Source: Streptomyces sp. NBC_01478 (lineage in GTDB: Bacteria; Actinomycetota; Actinomycetes; Streptomycetales; Streptomycetaceae). From it: a stretch of 64,000 nt of DNA. Of this stretch, positions 35,366 through 45,043 are shown piece by piece. The stretch's first letter is position 1. Every line of letters starts with the position of its first letter. The position numbers and the translations under genes are program-made. Where the stretch lies: positions 8,785,501 through 8,849,500 of the forward strand of contig NZ_CP109444.1 in NCBI RefSeq assembly GCF_036227225.1, in the 5' to 3' direction. The notes beneath the pieces were generated by a model. It saw only the letters and a program-made list of their open reading frames with translations, was not told where the DNA came from and did no database searches.

Positions 35366-36190
35366 TCACCACGTGTGCCGGGGCCGGGCCCGTCTGCCGA
35401 ACAGCAGGCCGCGCGGTTCCGGCGGCGGGGGCGTGCCCGCCTTGAGCGGCCAGGCCAGCAGCATGCCCGCCAGGAAGCCGACGACATGCGCCGCGTACGC
35501 CACGGTGCCGGCGCCGGAGACGCCCTCGCCGGCCGAGTAGAACGCCTGGAGGACGAACCAGAAGCCCAGCACCAGCCAGGCCGGCAGGCGCAGCGGCAGG
35601 AAGAACAGGAACGGCACCAGGACCCACACCCTGGCCTTCGTGTACAACACCAGATAGGCGCCCAGGACACCGGCGATCGCCCCGGAGGCACCGATCAGCG
35701 GGTCGGCCGAGTCGGCGTTGAGCAGCGCGAAGCCGTAGCCCGCCGCGTAACCGCACACTACGTAGAAGAGCGTGTAGCGGATGTGGCCCATGCGGTCCTC
35801 GACGTTGTTGCCGAAGATCATCAGGAACAGCATGTTGCCCAGCAGGTGGATCCAACTGCCGTGCAGGAACATCGCGGTGAAGACGCTCAGGGGCGCCGAC
35901 TTGTCGTAGCTCGGCGGGCCGGCCGCGCAGCTCGCGCCGCCGGGGCCGGCCTGGACGGCGCCGGTCGGGACGAGCTGCGGCATCTGATGGTGGATCAACT
36001 CCCGCGGCACGGCCGCGTAGTGGTCCAGGAACGCCTGCAGATGGCACAACTGCGAGAGGTCGCTGCCGCCCGCCACGGAACCCGCCATTCCGGGAGTGGA
36101 CAGGAAGACGAGCACGTTCGCGGCGATGAGCGCATACGTCACCCAAGGGGTGCGGCGCACCGGGTTCACGTCATGGACGGGGATGACCAC
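35366..36190 (-). CDS. Rhomboid-family intramembrane serine protease
   Basis: This 274-residue membrane protein has six to seven helices. The catalytic Ser is in IGASGAIAGVLG and the His in AYAAHVVGFLAG; the first-loop HGSWIHLLGNMLFL is a rhomboid hallmark. It converges with hemE, with eight bases between stops. GTG 36190 has no clear ribosome-binding site. Substrate unknown. Confidence 0.88.
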   Translation of the reverse strand: MVIPVHDVNPVRRTPWVTYALIAANVLVFLSTPGMAGSVAGGSDLSQLCHLQAFLDHYAAVPRELIHHQMPQLVPTGAVQAGPGGASCAAGPPSYDKSAPLSVFTAMFLHGSWIHLLGNMLFLMIFGNNVEDRMGHIRYTLFYVVCGYAAGYGFALLNADSADPLIGASGAIAGVLGAYLVLYTKARVWVLVPFLFFLPLRLPAWLVLGFWFVLQAFYSAGEGVSGAGTVAYAAHVVGFLAGMLLAWPLKAGTPPPPEPRGLLFGRRARPRHTW

Positions 36191-36315
36191 AAGGGATTAG
36201 TGCCCCCGATCCGCGCGGCGAACCGGTGAACACCGCCGTCCGCCTGTGCGTATGACTCCTCAACCGCTCGCGGTGCGGGGAAGGCGTGTCGCGGGGACGA
36301 CGTGAGGAACAGGCG

Positions 36316-36642
36316 ATGAACGATCGGATTTCCCCTCAGATGACCGCCACGCCCGACGGCGAGGCCGAGATCTCCCTGGTGGTGCGCCTCCCCTGGGAGG
36401 ATGTCGCCAGGCTCGGCCAGGAAGCGGGACGCCTGGCCGCACAGATGCAGCGGCCGGTGACCCTGGACGAGGCGGTGAGCAACCGGCTGCGGTCCAACGC
36501 GCTGGGCGCCCACGCGAAGCCCGCGGCGGCCGCACAGCCCGCCGCGATGATGCCGCCGAGCGCGTCGGTCTCCTCGCTGCCCGCCAGGCCGCCGGCCGAG
36601 CAGGCACGGCAGGCCATAGACCGCATCAACGGCACGGCGTAG
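36316..36642 (+). CDS. Conserved hypothetical protein (108 aa)
   Basis: This small soluble protein contains an amphipathic central part (LVVRLPWEDVARLGQEAGRL, QRPVTLDEAVSNRL) and an Ala/Pro-rich tail. ATG 36316 has a purine-rich AGGAAC upstream. No family is recognised. It converges with the CoA-disulfide-reductase-like gene, seven bases between stops. Confidence 0.65.
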   Translation: MNDRISPQMTATPDGEAEISLVVRLPWEDVARLGQEAGRLAAQMQRPVTLDEAVSNRLRSNALGAHAKPAAAAQPAAMMPPSASVSSLPARPPAEQARQAIDRINGTA

Positions 36643-36649
36643 GAATCGT

Positions 36650-38050
36650 TCAACGAAGGGCGGCCTGGACCTTGGCGGCCGCTTTTCGGGCCGCCACCAG
36701 GACCGGGTCCCACACCGGGGAGAACGGCGGGGCGTAGCCCAGGTCCAACGCCGTCATCTGTTCCACCGTCATACGGGCCGTGAGGGCGACCGCCGCGATG
36801 TCGACACGCTTGGCGGCGCCTTCCCGGCCGACGATCTGCACGCCCAGGAGACGGCCCGTACGGCGTTCGGCGAGCATCTTCACCGTCATGAGGGAGGCCG
36901 CCGGGTAGTAGCCCGCGCGGCTGGTCGACTCGATGGTGACCGCCTCGAACTGCAGGCCCGCGCGGTGGGCGTCCTTCTCGCGCAGCCCGGTGCGCGCGAT
37001 CTCCAGGTCGCACACCTTGCTCACGGCCGTACCGACCACTCCCGGGAAGGTCGCGTAACCCCCGCCCACGTTGGTGCCGATGACCTGCCCGTGCTTGTTG
37101 GCGTGCGTCCCCAGGGCGATGTGCCGCTCCTGCCCGGAGACCAGGTCGAGGACCTCGACGCAGTCGCCCCCGGCCCAGATGTTCTCGTGCCCGCGCACCC
37201 GCATCGCCATGTCGGTCAGCAGCCCGCCGTGCTGCCCCAGCGGCAGCCCGGCCGCCTTCGCGAGGCCCGTCTCGGGCCGCACCCCGATGCCCAGCACCAC
37301 GACGTCCGCCGGATACTCCGCGTCCTCGGTGACCACCGCCTGCACCCGCCCGTCGTTCCCGGTGCGCAGCTCGGTGACATGGGCGTCGTTGACCATGGTG
37401 ATGCCCAGGCCCTCCATCGCCTTGTGCACCAGACGCCCCATGTCCGGGTCGAGCGTCGACATCGGCTCCTTGCCACGATTGACGACGGTGACCTCATACC
37501 CGCGGTTGACGAACGCCTCCGCCATCTCCACCCCGATGTACCCGGCCCCGACCACCACGGCACGACGCCCACGCGTGCGTGCCAGCGAGTCGAGCAACGC
37601 CTGCCCGTCGTCGAGCGTCTGCACCCCGTGCACCCCGGGGGCGTCCACCCCGGGCATGTCCGGCCTGATCGGCCGCGCCCCGGTCCCGATCACGAGTTTG
37701 TCGTACGACGTCCAGGACTCGGCCCCGGAATCGACGTCACGCGCGCGTACCCGCCCGCCCGCGAGGTCGAGTTCCACGACCTCGGTGCGCATCCGCAGGT
37801 CGATGTCACGCGCCCGGTGCTCCTCCGGGGTACGGGCGATCAACTCCTCGGGCGTGGACACGTCGCCGCCCACCCAGTAGGGGATCCCGCACGCCGAGTA
37901 CGACGTGAAGTGCCCCCGCTCGAAGGCCACGATCTCCAGTTCGTCCGGCACCTTGAGGCGACGTGCCTGCGACGCCGCGGACATGCCCGCGGCGTCACCG
38001 CCGATGACGACCAGTCGTTCCCGGGTACCCCTCGCACGGCTCATGTCCAT
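36650..38050 (-). CDS. CoA-disulfide reductase-like FAD/NAD(P) oxidoreductase
   Basis: This 466-residue flavoprotein has FAD motif LVVIGGDAAGMSAAS, single redox Cys54 in TSYSACGIPYW, NAD(P) motif AVVVGAGYIGVEMAE and the second FAD motif NIWAGGDCVEV. A dimerisation domain closes it. The single-Cys SxxSxCG pattern marks the CoA-disulfide reductase/Nox group rather than dithiol reductases. It may reduce CoA disulfide or a related low-molecular thiol, or act as NADH oxidase. ATG 38050 sits six bases after TAGCGT with no ribosome-binding site, so the transcript may be leaderless. Confidence 0.82.
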   Translation of the reverse strand: MDMSRARGTRERLVVIGGDAAGMSAASQARRLKVPDELEIVAFERGHFTSYSACGIPYWVGGDVSTPEELIARTPEEHRARDIDLRMRTEVVELDLAGGRVRARDVDSGAESWTSYDKLVIGTGARPIRPDMPGVDAPGVHGVQTLDDGQALLDSLARTRGRRAVVVGAGYIGVEMAEAFVNRGYEVTVVNRGKEPMSTLDPDMGRLVHKAMEGLGITMVNDAHVTELRTGNDGRVQAVVTEDAEYPADVVVLGIGVRPETGLAKAAGLPLGQHGGLLTDMAMRVRGHENIWAGGDCVEVLDLVSGQERHIALGTHANKHGQVIGTNVGGGYATFPGVVGTAVSKVCDLEIARTGLREKDAHRAGLQFEAVTIESTSRAGYYPAASLMTVKMLAERRTGRLLGVQIVGREGAAKRVDIAAVALTARMTVEQMTALDLGYAPPFSPVWDPVLVAARKAAAKVQAALR

Positions 38051-38077
38051 GCGAACACGCTACGGGGACCGATGATT

Positions 38078-39037
38078 TCAGTCCTGTCCGCCCTGCTCCT
38101 CCTCGCGCACCGGCCGAGCCGCCGGCAGCGGGCCCACGCCGGTGGTCACGGGGACGGCAGCGGCCCGGCGCGGGCGTACGACACGCAGCCACACGACAAC
38201 CAACAGTGCCGCCACGGCCGCGAACGGCAGCACCGCGCCGAGCGCCAGGGCGATCCAGCGCAGCATCGTCACGAAGACGTGCCAGCCGCCCGCCACGGCG
38301 TCCACGAAGCCGGGGCTGTCGTCCTTCGCGGCGGCCTTCGCGACCGGGGTCTGCGACAGCGACAGCGTGATGGTGGCCAGGCTCGTGCGGTCCTTCAGGG
38401 AGGCCTGCTGGGCGAGCAGCGCCTCCAGGTCGGACTCGCGGGTGCTCAACTCGCCCTCCAACTGCACCACATCGCTGAGTTTGGTGGCTCGGTCCATCAG
38501 CTCACGCACGCGTGCCACGCTGGCCCGCTGTGAGGTGATGCGGCTCTCCACGTCCACGACCTGGTCGGTGACGTCCTGTGCCTTCGCGCTGCGCTCCAGC
38601 AGCTTGCCCGCGCCCTCCAGATCGGCGAGGACCTCGTCGTACTTGTCGGTGGGCACCCGCAGGACGACCCGGGTGCGCTCGTGGCCCTGCCCGTCGCGGG
38701 TGGTCGTCTCGTTGCCGACGAACCCGCCCGCGTTCTCGGTCGTGGTGCGGGCCTCGTCGAGCGCTTTCGGTACGTCCTTGACCCGCACGGACAGCGAGGC
38801 CGTACGGATGATGCTGCTCGCGGTGAGCTTGGGTACGGACTTGGTGTCCTTGGCGTTGCCGCTGCCCGCCGCGCCCTCCTGCCGGGCGGTGTCCGGAGCC
38901 ACGGCCTTGGCACCGGCGCCGGCATCGCTGGCGGTGGCCGAGTCCGCGCCGCCGCTGCACCCGCTCAGCGCGAGGGCCGAGGCGAGCAGGAGCCCGGCCA
39001 GGACCTGAACGGGCCGTGTGGAGTGTGATGTACGCAT
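38078..39037 (-). CDS. DUF4349 lipoprotein
   Basis: This 319-residue envelope protein has a lipobox ending at Cys27 (ALALSGC), an Ala/Gly-rich linker, a DUF4349 core (TASLSVRVKDVPKALDEAR, FVGNETTTRDGQG, VVLRVPTDKYDEVLADLE), a coiled-coil stretch (about 170-225) and a C-terminal membrane helix. It is therefore tethered at both ends. DUF4349 proteins are of unknown function. ATG 39037 is preferred over a longer start because it puts the lipobox at the right place. Confidence 0.82.
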   Translation of the reverse strand: MRTSHSTRPVQVLAGLLLASALALSGCSGGADSATASDAGAGAKAVAPDTARQEGAAGSGNAKDTKSVPKLTASSIIRTASLSVRVKDVPKALDEARTTTENAGGFVGNETTTRDGQGHERTRVVLRVPTDKYDEVLADLEGAGKLLERSAKAQDVTDQVVDVESRITSQRASVARVRELMDRATKLSDVVQLEGELSTRESDLEALLAQQASLKDRTSLATITLSLSQTPVAKAAAKDDSPGFVDAVAGGWHVFVTMLRWIALALGAVLPFAAVAALLVVVWLRVVRPRRAAAVPVTTGVGPLPAARPVREEEQGGQD

Positions 39038-39198
39038 GGGTCGGTACCCCCGAGGGTCGTCGTGACGACTGACGCTCCTTCGACGCCCGGACCGGGCGGG
39101 ACGTTGGCCGGAAACGGTCCCGATGCGGTCACGGTCGGGACTCGCACCGGACACCGGGCCGGGGCCGGACTGTCAGTGGGGTCTGAGAGGCTGGGGGC

Positions 39199-40629
39199 AT
39201 GCGCGAAGTGGAGACTCGGACGGGCACAGGGCATGTCGTCGTCATCGGCGCCGGGATCGGCGGGCTGGCCGCCGCACACCGGCTGCTGGACAGAGGCGTG
39301 CGCGTGACGGTCGTCGAGGCGTCGGACCGGGTCGGCGGCAAGCTGCTGCCCGGCGAGATCGCGGGCGCCCGCGTGGACCTCGGCGCCGAATCGATGCTGG
39401 CCCGCCGCCCCGAGGCCGTCGCACTGGCCCGCGAGGTGGGCCTCACCGACCGACTGCGGGCGCCCGCCACCGCCACCGCGTCGATCTGGACCCGGGGTGC
39501 CCTGCGCCCCATGCCCAAGGGCCACGTCATGGGCGTCCCCGGCACCGCGTCCGCCCTCGCCGGGGTCCTCTCGGACGAGGGCCTGCACCGCATCGAGCGC
39601 GACGCCGACCTGCCCCGCACGGAGGTCGGCGACGACGTCGCGGTCGGGGAGTACGTGGCGGCACGCCTGGGCCGCGAGGTCGTCGACCGCCTCGTCGAGC
39701 CCCTCCTGGGCGGGGTCTACGCGGGCGACGCGTACCGCATCTCGATGCGCTCCGCCGTCCCGCAGCTCTTCCAGGCCGTGCGGATCCACGACTCCCTCAC
39801 CGAAGCCGTCCGGGGCATCCAGGAGCGCGCCGTCGCCGCCCAGCAGACCGGCCCGGTCTTCATGGGCATCCAGGGCGGCGTGGGCCAACTCCCGCTCGCC
39901 GTCGCGGAGTCGGTGCGCGCGCGGGGCGCCGAGATCCTCATCGGGACACCCGTGACGGAGCTGCGCCGGAGCGGAGCGGAGGGCTGGCGGATCGTCGCCG
40001 GAGATCGCGTCCTCGAAGCCGACGGCGTGATCGTCGCCGTCCCCGCACCGGTGGCCGCCGAGCTGCTACGCCCCGAAGCACCCGGCGCCGCGGCCGAGTT
40101 GGGTGCCGTCGAGTGCGCGTCGATGGCCCTGATCACCCTCGCCTACCGCCGAGCGGACATCGAACTCCCCGAAGGCAGCGGCTTCTTGGTGCCGCCGGTC
40201 GACGGCCGCACCATCAAGGCGTCCACCTTCGCCTCCCAGAAGTGGGGCTGGATCGCCGACGAGAACCCGGACGTGCTGGTCCTGCGCACCTCGGTGGGCC
40301 GGTACGGCGAGACGGCGATCCTGGACCGCGAGGACACCGGCCTGGTCGACGTCTCGCGCCACGACCTGCGCGAGGCCACCGGCCTGGACGCCACGCCCGT
40401 CGAGACCCGCGTCACCCGCTGGACCGACGGCCTGCCCCAGTACCCGGTCGGCCACCACGCGCGCGTGACCCGCATCCGCGAGCACGTGGGCAAGCTGCCC
40501 GGCCTCGCCGTGTGCGGCGCGGCGTACGACGGGGTCGGCATCCCGGCGACCATCGCGAGCGCCTACGCGGCCGTCGAGCGGCTGACCGGTGACCCGGTGC
40601 CGAGCGCGTCCGGCGGAGCGGGAGAATAG
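39199..40629 (+). CDS. hemG: Coproporphyrinogen III oxidase / protoporphyrinogen oxidase (HemG/HemY, CgoX)
   Basis: This 476-residue FAD enzyme oxidises coproporphyrinogen III to coproporphyrin III in the Gram-positive heme route. The dinucleotide motif is [26 protein letters not shown] and the C-terminal [20 protein letters not shown] complete FAD binding. Its stop is four bases before hemQ, the enzyme that completes the coproporphyrin-dependent route, which favours this activity over protoporphyrinogen oxidation. ATG 39199 lies six bases after GAGGCT; a weak GGGGG overlaps. Confidence 0.92.
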   Translation: MREVETRTGTGHVVVIGAGIGGLAAAHRLLDRGVRVTVVEASDRVGGKLLPGEIAGARVDLGAESMLARRPEAVALAREVGLTDRLRAPATATASIWTRGALRPMPKGHVMGVPGTASALAGVLSDEGLHRIERDADLPRTEVGDDVAVGEYVAARLGREVVDRLVEPLLGGVYAGDAYRISMRSAVPQLFQAVRIHDSLTEAVRGIQERAVAAQQTGPVFMGIQGGVGQLPLAVAESVRARGAEILIGTPVTELRRSGAEGWRIVAGDRVLEADGVIVAVPAPVAAELLRPEAPGAAAELGAVECASMALITLAYRRADIELPEGSGFLVPPVDGRTIKASTFASQKWGWIADENPDVLVLRTSVGRYGETAILDREDTGLVDVSRHDLREATGLDATPVETRVTRWTDGLPQYPVGHHARVTRIREHVGKLPGLAVCGAAYDGVGIPATIASAYAAVERLTGDPVPSASGGAGE

Positions 40630-40633
40630 CCCC

Positions 40634-41365
40634 ATGAGCGACGACGCCCCCACCACCGAGTCCGGCCGTGTCCCGAACAAGGGCAAGCTGGCCAAGGACC
40701 TCAACGAGGTCATCCGCTACACCCTGTGGTCCGTCTTCAAGCTGAAGGACGTACTGCCCGAGGACCGCGCGGGATACGCCGACGAGGTCCAGGAGCTGTT
40801 CGACCAGCTCGCCGCGAAGGACGTGACCGTGCGCGGCACGTACGACGTGTCGGGCCTGCGCGCCGACGCCGACCTCATGATCTGGTGGCACGCCGAGACC
40901 GCCGACCAGCTCCAGGAGGCGTACAACCTCTTCCGCCGCACGAAGCTCGGCCGCGCCCTGGAGCCGGTCTGGTCGAACATGGCGCTGCACCGCCCCGCCG
41001 AGTTCAACCGCTCGCACATCCCGGCCTTCCTGGCCGACGAGACCCCGCGCAACTACATCAGCGTGTACCCGTTCGTGCGCTCCTACGACTGGTACCTGCT
41101 GCCCGACGAGGACCGCCGCCGCATGCTCGCCGACCACGGCAAGATGGCGCGCGGTTACCCGGACGTCCGCGCCAACACGGTCGCCTCCTTCTCCCTCGGC
41201 GACTACGAATGGCTCCTGGCCTTCGAGGCCGACGAGCTCTACCGCATCGTCGACCTCATGCGCCACCTCCGAGCCTCCGAGGCCCGCATGCATGTCCGAG
41301 AAGAGGTCCCGTTCTACACGGGCCGCCGCAAGGACATCGCGGACTTGGTAGCGGGCCTGGCGTAG
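40634..41365 (+). CDS. hemQ: Coproheme decarboxylase
   Basis: This 243-residue member of the chlorite-dismutase-like family converts coproheme to heme b with hydrogen peroxide, the last step of the coproporphyrin route. [12 protein letters not shown] carries the catalytic-type Tyr, and [20 protein letters not shown] the proximal His region. ATG 40634 follows the hemG stop by four bases with GGGAGAA upstream, so the two are translated together. Ferrochelatase is not in the window. Confidence 0.93.
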   Translation: MSDDAPTTESGRVPNKGKLAKDLNEVIRYTLWSVFKLKDVLPEDRAGYADEVQELFDQLAAKDVTVRGTYDVSGLRADADLMIWWHAETADQLQEAYNLFRRTKLGRALEPVWSNMALHRPAEFNRSHIPAFLADETPRNYISVYPFVRSYDWYLLPDEDRRRMLADHGKMARGYPDVRANTVASFSLGDYEWLLAFEADELYRIVDLMRHLRASEARMHVREEVPFYTGRRKDIADLVAGLA

Positions 41366-41380
41366 TCGCCCTGCTTTTAG

Positions 41381-41454
41381 GCTTTCAGGGGCGCGGGGCT
41401 GTGTCGATATGCGGCTCCGCCGCGTGGGCGCGACCAGCCCCCACCGGGCCGCAG
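41381..41454 (+). repeat. Dispersed repeat, copy 2
   Basis: Same element as 31105-31176: TTTCAGGGGCGCGGGGCTGT, hairpin GCGGC-TCC-GCCGC (41411-41423), GTGGGCGCGACCAGCC. It fills the gap between the convergent hemQ and aminopeptidase genes and may serve as their terminator. Confidence 0.82.
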
Positions 41455-41455
41455 A

Positions 41456-43036
41456 CTACTTACTGCCCGGTCGCGCAGCCTTCGGCTCAGCATGCGGCGC
41501 ACAAGCCGCATGCCGCTCAGGCAACCGCCCTTCCAACAGATAAGCGTCCAGATACCCGTTGACGCACTTGTTGGATCCCCCGGCGATCCCATGAGTCCCC
41601 GCGTCCCGCTCAGTCACCAACACCGAGTCGGACAACCGCCGCTGCAACTCAAGCGCCCCGTCATAAGGCGTAGCCGCATCCCGCTCGGCAGCCATGATCA
41701 GCACCGGCGGCAACTCACCGGGCCCGGTCCGCACATCAAGGGGCTGCTGACGCGGCTCGGGCCAGTACGCGCACGGCAGATTCATCCACACGTTGTCCCA
41801 GGTCTCGAACGGCGCCACCCGCGCGAGCCGCGTGTTGTCCCGGTCCCAGACACTCCACTCGGTGGGCCAGGCCGCGTCGTTGCACTCGACGGCCGTGTAC
41901 ACCGCGTTGCCGTTCTCCGCCTCGACGGCCGCCCCCGGCGTCGCGCCCGCCTGCCGTACCAGCAGCTTGGGGTTGCCCTTCAAGTAGGCCGACAGCGCCG
42001 CCGCGGTGTGCGGCCAGTAGTCGTCGTAGTACCCGGCGGACAGGAACGCGCCCTGCAACTGCGCCGGCCCCACCTTGCCGCCCGCGGGCTTCTCGGCGAG
42101 CCGTGCCGAAGCCTTCTCGTAGCTGCGCAGCACCTTCTCCGCCGTGTTGCCGAGGCCGTACACGTCGTCGTGCTTGGCGATCCACTCGCGGAGGTCCGCC
42201 CAGCGGCTCTCGAACGCGGCCGACTGGTCGAGGTTGTTGCGGTACCAGATCTGCTCGGGGTCCGGGTTCACCGCCGAGTCGAACACCATCCGCCGTACGT
42301 GCGAGGGGAACAGCGTCGCGTACAGCGCCCCGAAGTACGTCCCGTAGGACGCGCCCATGAACGTCAGCCGGTCCTCGCCGAGGGCGGCGCGCAGGACGTC
42401 CAGGTCGCGGGCGTTGTTGAGGGAGTTGTAGAAGCGGAGCTTGCTGCCGGAGCGCTTGGCGCAGCCGCGCGCGTAGGCCTTGGCCTGAGCGACGCGCTCC
42501 TTCTTGTACGACTCCGAGGGGTGCGTCGGCGACTGCGAGGGTCCCTTGAAGAAGCGTTTGGGGTCGACGCAGGACAGCGGTGCCGACTTGTCGACCCCTC
42601 GTGGGGCGTAGCCGACGAGGTCGTAGGCCGAGGCGATGCGCTTCCACTCGGGGAGCAGGCCGATCAGCGGGAAGTAGAGGCCGGAGGCGCCGGGGCCGCC
42701 CGGGTTGTAGACCAGGGAGCCCTGGCGGGGGACTCTGCGCTTGCTGTTGTGCGGGTCCTTGTGGGTGGCCCGGGCCCGGCTGACGGTGAGTCTGATCTGC
42801 TTGCCGTCGGGGTGCGCGTAGTCGAGCGGGACGGAGACCGTGCCGCACTCCATGGTGCCGGGCATGTCCTCCGCGTCGGGGCACTTCCCGAAGTCGATGC
42901 CCTTCGCCCGGGCGTGCGCGGCGGCGAGCGCGGTGCCGGCCGGCTCGACGGCGCCCGGGGCACCGGTGGCCGGGGCGGCGGCGAGGGTGGTCAGGAGCAA
43001 GGACCCGGCGGCCGAGTACAGGGCGGCGGCTCGCAT
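41456..43036 (-). CDS. Secreted tripeptidyl aminopeptidase-like serine hydrolase
   Basis: This 526-residue exported alpha/beta-hydrolase resembles Streptomyces Tap and SlpD/SlpE peptidases. Signal peptide spans about 1-28 (MRAAALYSAAGSLLLTTLAAAPATGA). The catalytic Ser is in LTFMGASYGTYFGAL, the Asp in MAAERDAATPY and the His in RDAGTHGIAG. GSLVYNPGGPGASG forms the oxyanion-hole region. ATG 43036 follows AAGGGAT. It probably removes N-terminal tripeptides from proteins outside the cell. Confidence 0.85.
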   Translation of the reverse strand: MRAAALYSAAGSLLLTTLAAAPATGAPGAVEPAGTALAAAHARAKGIDFGKCPDAEDMPGTMECGTVSVPLDYAHPDGKQIRLTVSRARATHKDPHNSKRRVPRQGSLVYNPGGPGASGLYFPLIGLLPEWKRIASAYDLVGYAPRGVDKSAPLSCVDPKRFFKGPSQSPTHPSESYKKERVAQAKAYARGCAKRSGSKLRFYNSLNNARDLDVLRAALGEDRLTFMGASYGTYFGALYATLFPSHVRRMVFDSAVNPDPEQIWYRNNLDQSAAFESRWADLREWIAKHDDVYGLGNTAEKVLRSYEKASARLAEKPAGGKVGPAQLQGAFLSAGYYDDYWPHTAAALSAYLKGNPKLLVRQAGATPGAAVEAENGNAVYTAVECNDAAWPTEWSVWDRDNTRLARVAPFETWDNVWMNLPCAYWPEPRQQPLDVRTGPGELPPVLIMAAERDAATPYDGALELQRRLSDSVLVTERDAGTHGIAGGSNKCVNGYLDAYLLEGRLPERHAACAPHAEPKAARPGSK

Positions 43037-43180
43037 GGTGGCGGTATCCCTTCGGAGCACGGCTGCAACAAAAGGGATGTTTCGTTCGGCTGTTGGCGAA
43101 GGCAAGCACCATCGGGCGGTGTCGGCCCCAATGACCCCTGTGCGCCCCCGGGGAGCGCCTTCACGCTGTGGTCGGCGACG

Positions 43181-43972
43181 TCAGCGACGCCACTCGTCGA
43201 ACTGCCCGCGGTACTGCTCGCGATGTGCGAAGGCCGCCCGCAGATCGGGCTCGCCGACCGCGCGGATGCCGCGTACGGCGACGGACGTCAGATACATACG
43301 GTCGTCCCCGCCGCCCGCGTGCCGCGCCAGCGTGCCGAGCAGCCGCTGACCGGCCGGGGAGGCCCAGCGCGAGTACGGGTGCACCTCGACCCGCGCGATG
43401 GCCAGACAGCTCAGCGTGAGGGCCAGCGGCAGCGCGAACCAGAGCGCGACCAGCCCGCGCGGCATCTCCGCCCCCGGCGTCAGCAGTGCGGTCGCGCCCA
43501 GCACGAGCACGACCAGCGCGGCGGCCCGCACCTGCCGTACCCCGGCCGCGACGGTCGTACTGCTCCCGTCCGGTACGGCCAGACCCGCGTCGACGAGCCG
43601 GTCCGCGACGTCGCGGACCGCGTCCGTGGCCGCCGCGGTGGCCCGCACCGGGCCGATCCTGGACTGTCCCTCGGGCCCGATGGCGCCGATCACCGACCGC
43701 TCGATGGCGTCCCGGCCGCGCGGGTCGACGACGGTCGCCCAGCCGGTGTGCGCGAGCAGCAGCCGGTGCTGCCGCGCCATGGAGACGAGCGTCAGATCGG
43801 CGACCCGCGCGGGACCGCCGGACAGGAACGCCGCCTCGTAGAGCGTCAGATCGTGTCCCGCGCCCGTGTCGTCCGCGTCGACGGTCGCCGCTCTGACGGC
43901 GGCCAGGCACAGCCGCGTGCACGCGGTGCCGGCGACGGCCCAGGCCAGGAGCAGGAGAAGGACCCAGAACAT
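43181..43972 (-). CDS. TIGR04222-type membrane protein
   Basis: This 263-residue protein has one N-terminal helix (MFWVLLLLLAWAVAGTA), a cytoplasmic part and two helices near residues 150-200. The pattern LTLYEAAFLSGGPARVADLTL is the hallmark of the TIGR04222 group of actinobacterial membrane proteins. Function unknown. About 145 bases separate it from the aminopeptidase, and no operon partner is clear. Confidence 0.75.
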   Translation of the reverse strand: MFWVLLLLLAWAVAGTACTRLCLAAVRAATVDADDTGAGHDLTLYEAAFLSGGPARVADLTLVSMARQHRLLLAHTGWATVVDPRGRDAIERSVIGAIGPEGQSRIGPVRATAAATDAVRDVADRLVDAGLAVPDGSSTTVAAGVRQVRAAALVVLVLGATALLTPGAEMPRGLVALWFALPLALTLSCLAIARVEVHPYSRWASPAGQRLLGTLARHAGGGDDRMYLTSVAVRGIRAVGEPDLRAAFAHREQYRGQFDEWRR

Positions 43973-44118
43973 GCCAAGTTTCTATGCCAAAGGCCGAGTG
44001 CGACGCCATGCCTTGTTCACAATCCGGACGGAGCGTTGTCGGTATGTGACGTTCCGATTGTCCGGAAACGAACCACGTCCGAAACGGGACTACGGCAGGG
44101 CTACGGCTTCTGCAGCTT

Positions 44119-44892
44119 CTACGGCTGTGTCGACGCCGGTGGGCTGGAGGCGGCCGGCGGGAGGGTGTAGGTCGGGGAGACGGACGGGGCCAGCGGTACG
44201 ACCTGACCGGGGTCGGCCACGGCGGAGCTGCTGGGTACGGGCGTGCTCGACGCCGCCATGTCCCGCGCCAGCGCGGAGAAGTCGACGTACCCGGTGGCCT
44301 CCAGGACCTTGATGTGGTCCAGGACGGTCGTGTTCGCGTCGTCGGCGAGGGCGCGGACCAGGGAGTTCTGGGTGGTGGCGCGGACCTGCGCGACCACCGT
44401 GAAGACCTTGCCGTGCGCGAGGCGCAGGATGTTGGCGAACTCACGGTCGAAGTTCACACCCTGTGCCGCATTGAGCGTGGCCAGCCACTGCTGTTGCTGC
44501 GCGTTGGGCTGGTTCGGCAGCGGCAGCCCGAGCTTGGCGGCGACATCGCGCACCCGCTCGTCCAGGAAGGTGTGCCCGTCGATGAGATGCTGCCCCGCCG
44601 TCCGTACGGCCGCGGTCGTGCCCTTCTCCTCGGCCTGCTGGCCGGCCGACAGCTCCCACAGCCCGGCCAGCCGGACCCGGGTGACGAAGTCCCGGTCCAG
44701 GGCGGACAACGGCCCGTACTGGGTGGTGGTCACCGTCTGGGCGCTGAGCACGTTGGCACCGGTCGTCCCGGACCGGTCGGCGTAGGACCAGACCGGGAAG
44801 ATCAGCGCCGCCAGCGTCGCGGTCAGGCCCATGACGATGACGCCGGTGCCACTGAAGATGCCTCGGCCCTTCACGGGGGGTCGCGGTCGCAT
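44119..44892 (-). CDS. DUF4142 exported protein, copy A
   Basis: This 257-residue protein has an N-terminal membrane anchor (about 15-40), a four-helix DUF4142 domain (about 65-200; [57 protein letters not shown]) and a Pro/Ser tail. The family resembles ferritin-like bundles but here the usual His-rich ligand positions are sparse. ATG 44892 follows AGGAGG by seven bases. Its paralogue lies at 46.8-47.6 kb, on the other side of a DUF692 gene. Confidence 0.78.
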   Translation of the reverse strand: MRPRPPVKGRGIFSGTGVIVMGLTATLAALIFPVWSYADRSGTTGANVLSAQTVTTTQYGPLSALDRDFVTRVRLAGLWELSAGQQAEEKGTTAAVRTAGQHLIDGHTFLDERVRDVAAKLGLPLPNQPNAQQQQWLATLNAAQGVNFDREFANILRLAHGKVFTVVAQVRATTQNSLVRALADDANTTVLDHIKVLEATGYVDFSALARDMAASSTPVPSSSAVADPGQVVPLAPSVSPTYTLPPAASSPPASTQP

Positions 44893-45043
44893 GGGGTGCC
44901 TCCTGTCACGGCACCGCACGGGAGTGTGCTTTCTGTGCGCTTCTCGTGCGGGACCGCAATATTACTGTGGAGTCACTGTCACCTCCCAAGGCCCCTAGTC
45001 AGCGCAGCCGTAACCCCTTGCCGGCCCCGCCCCACCCCACCCC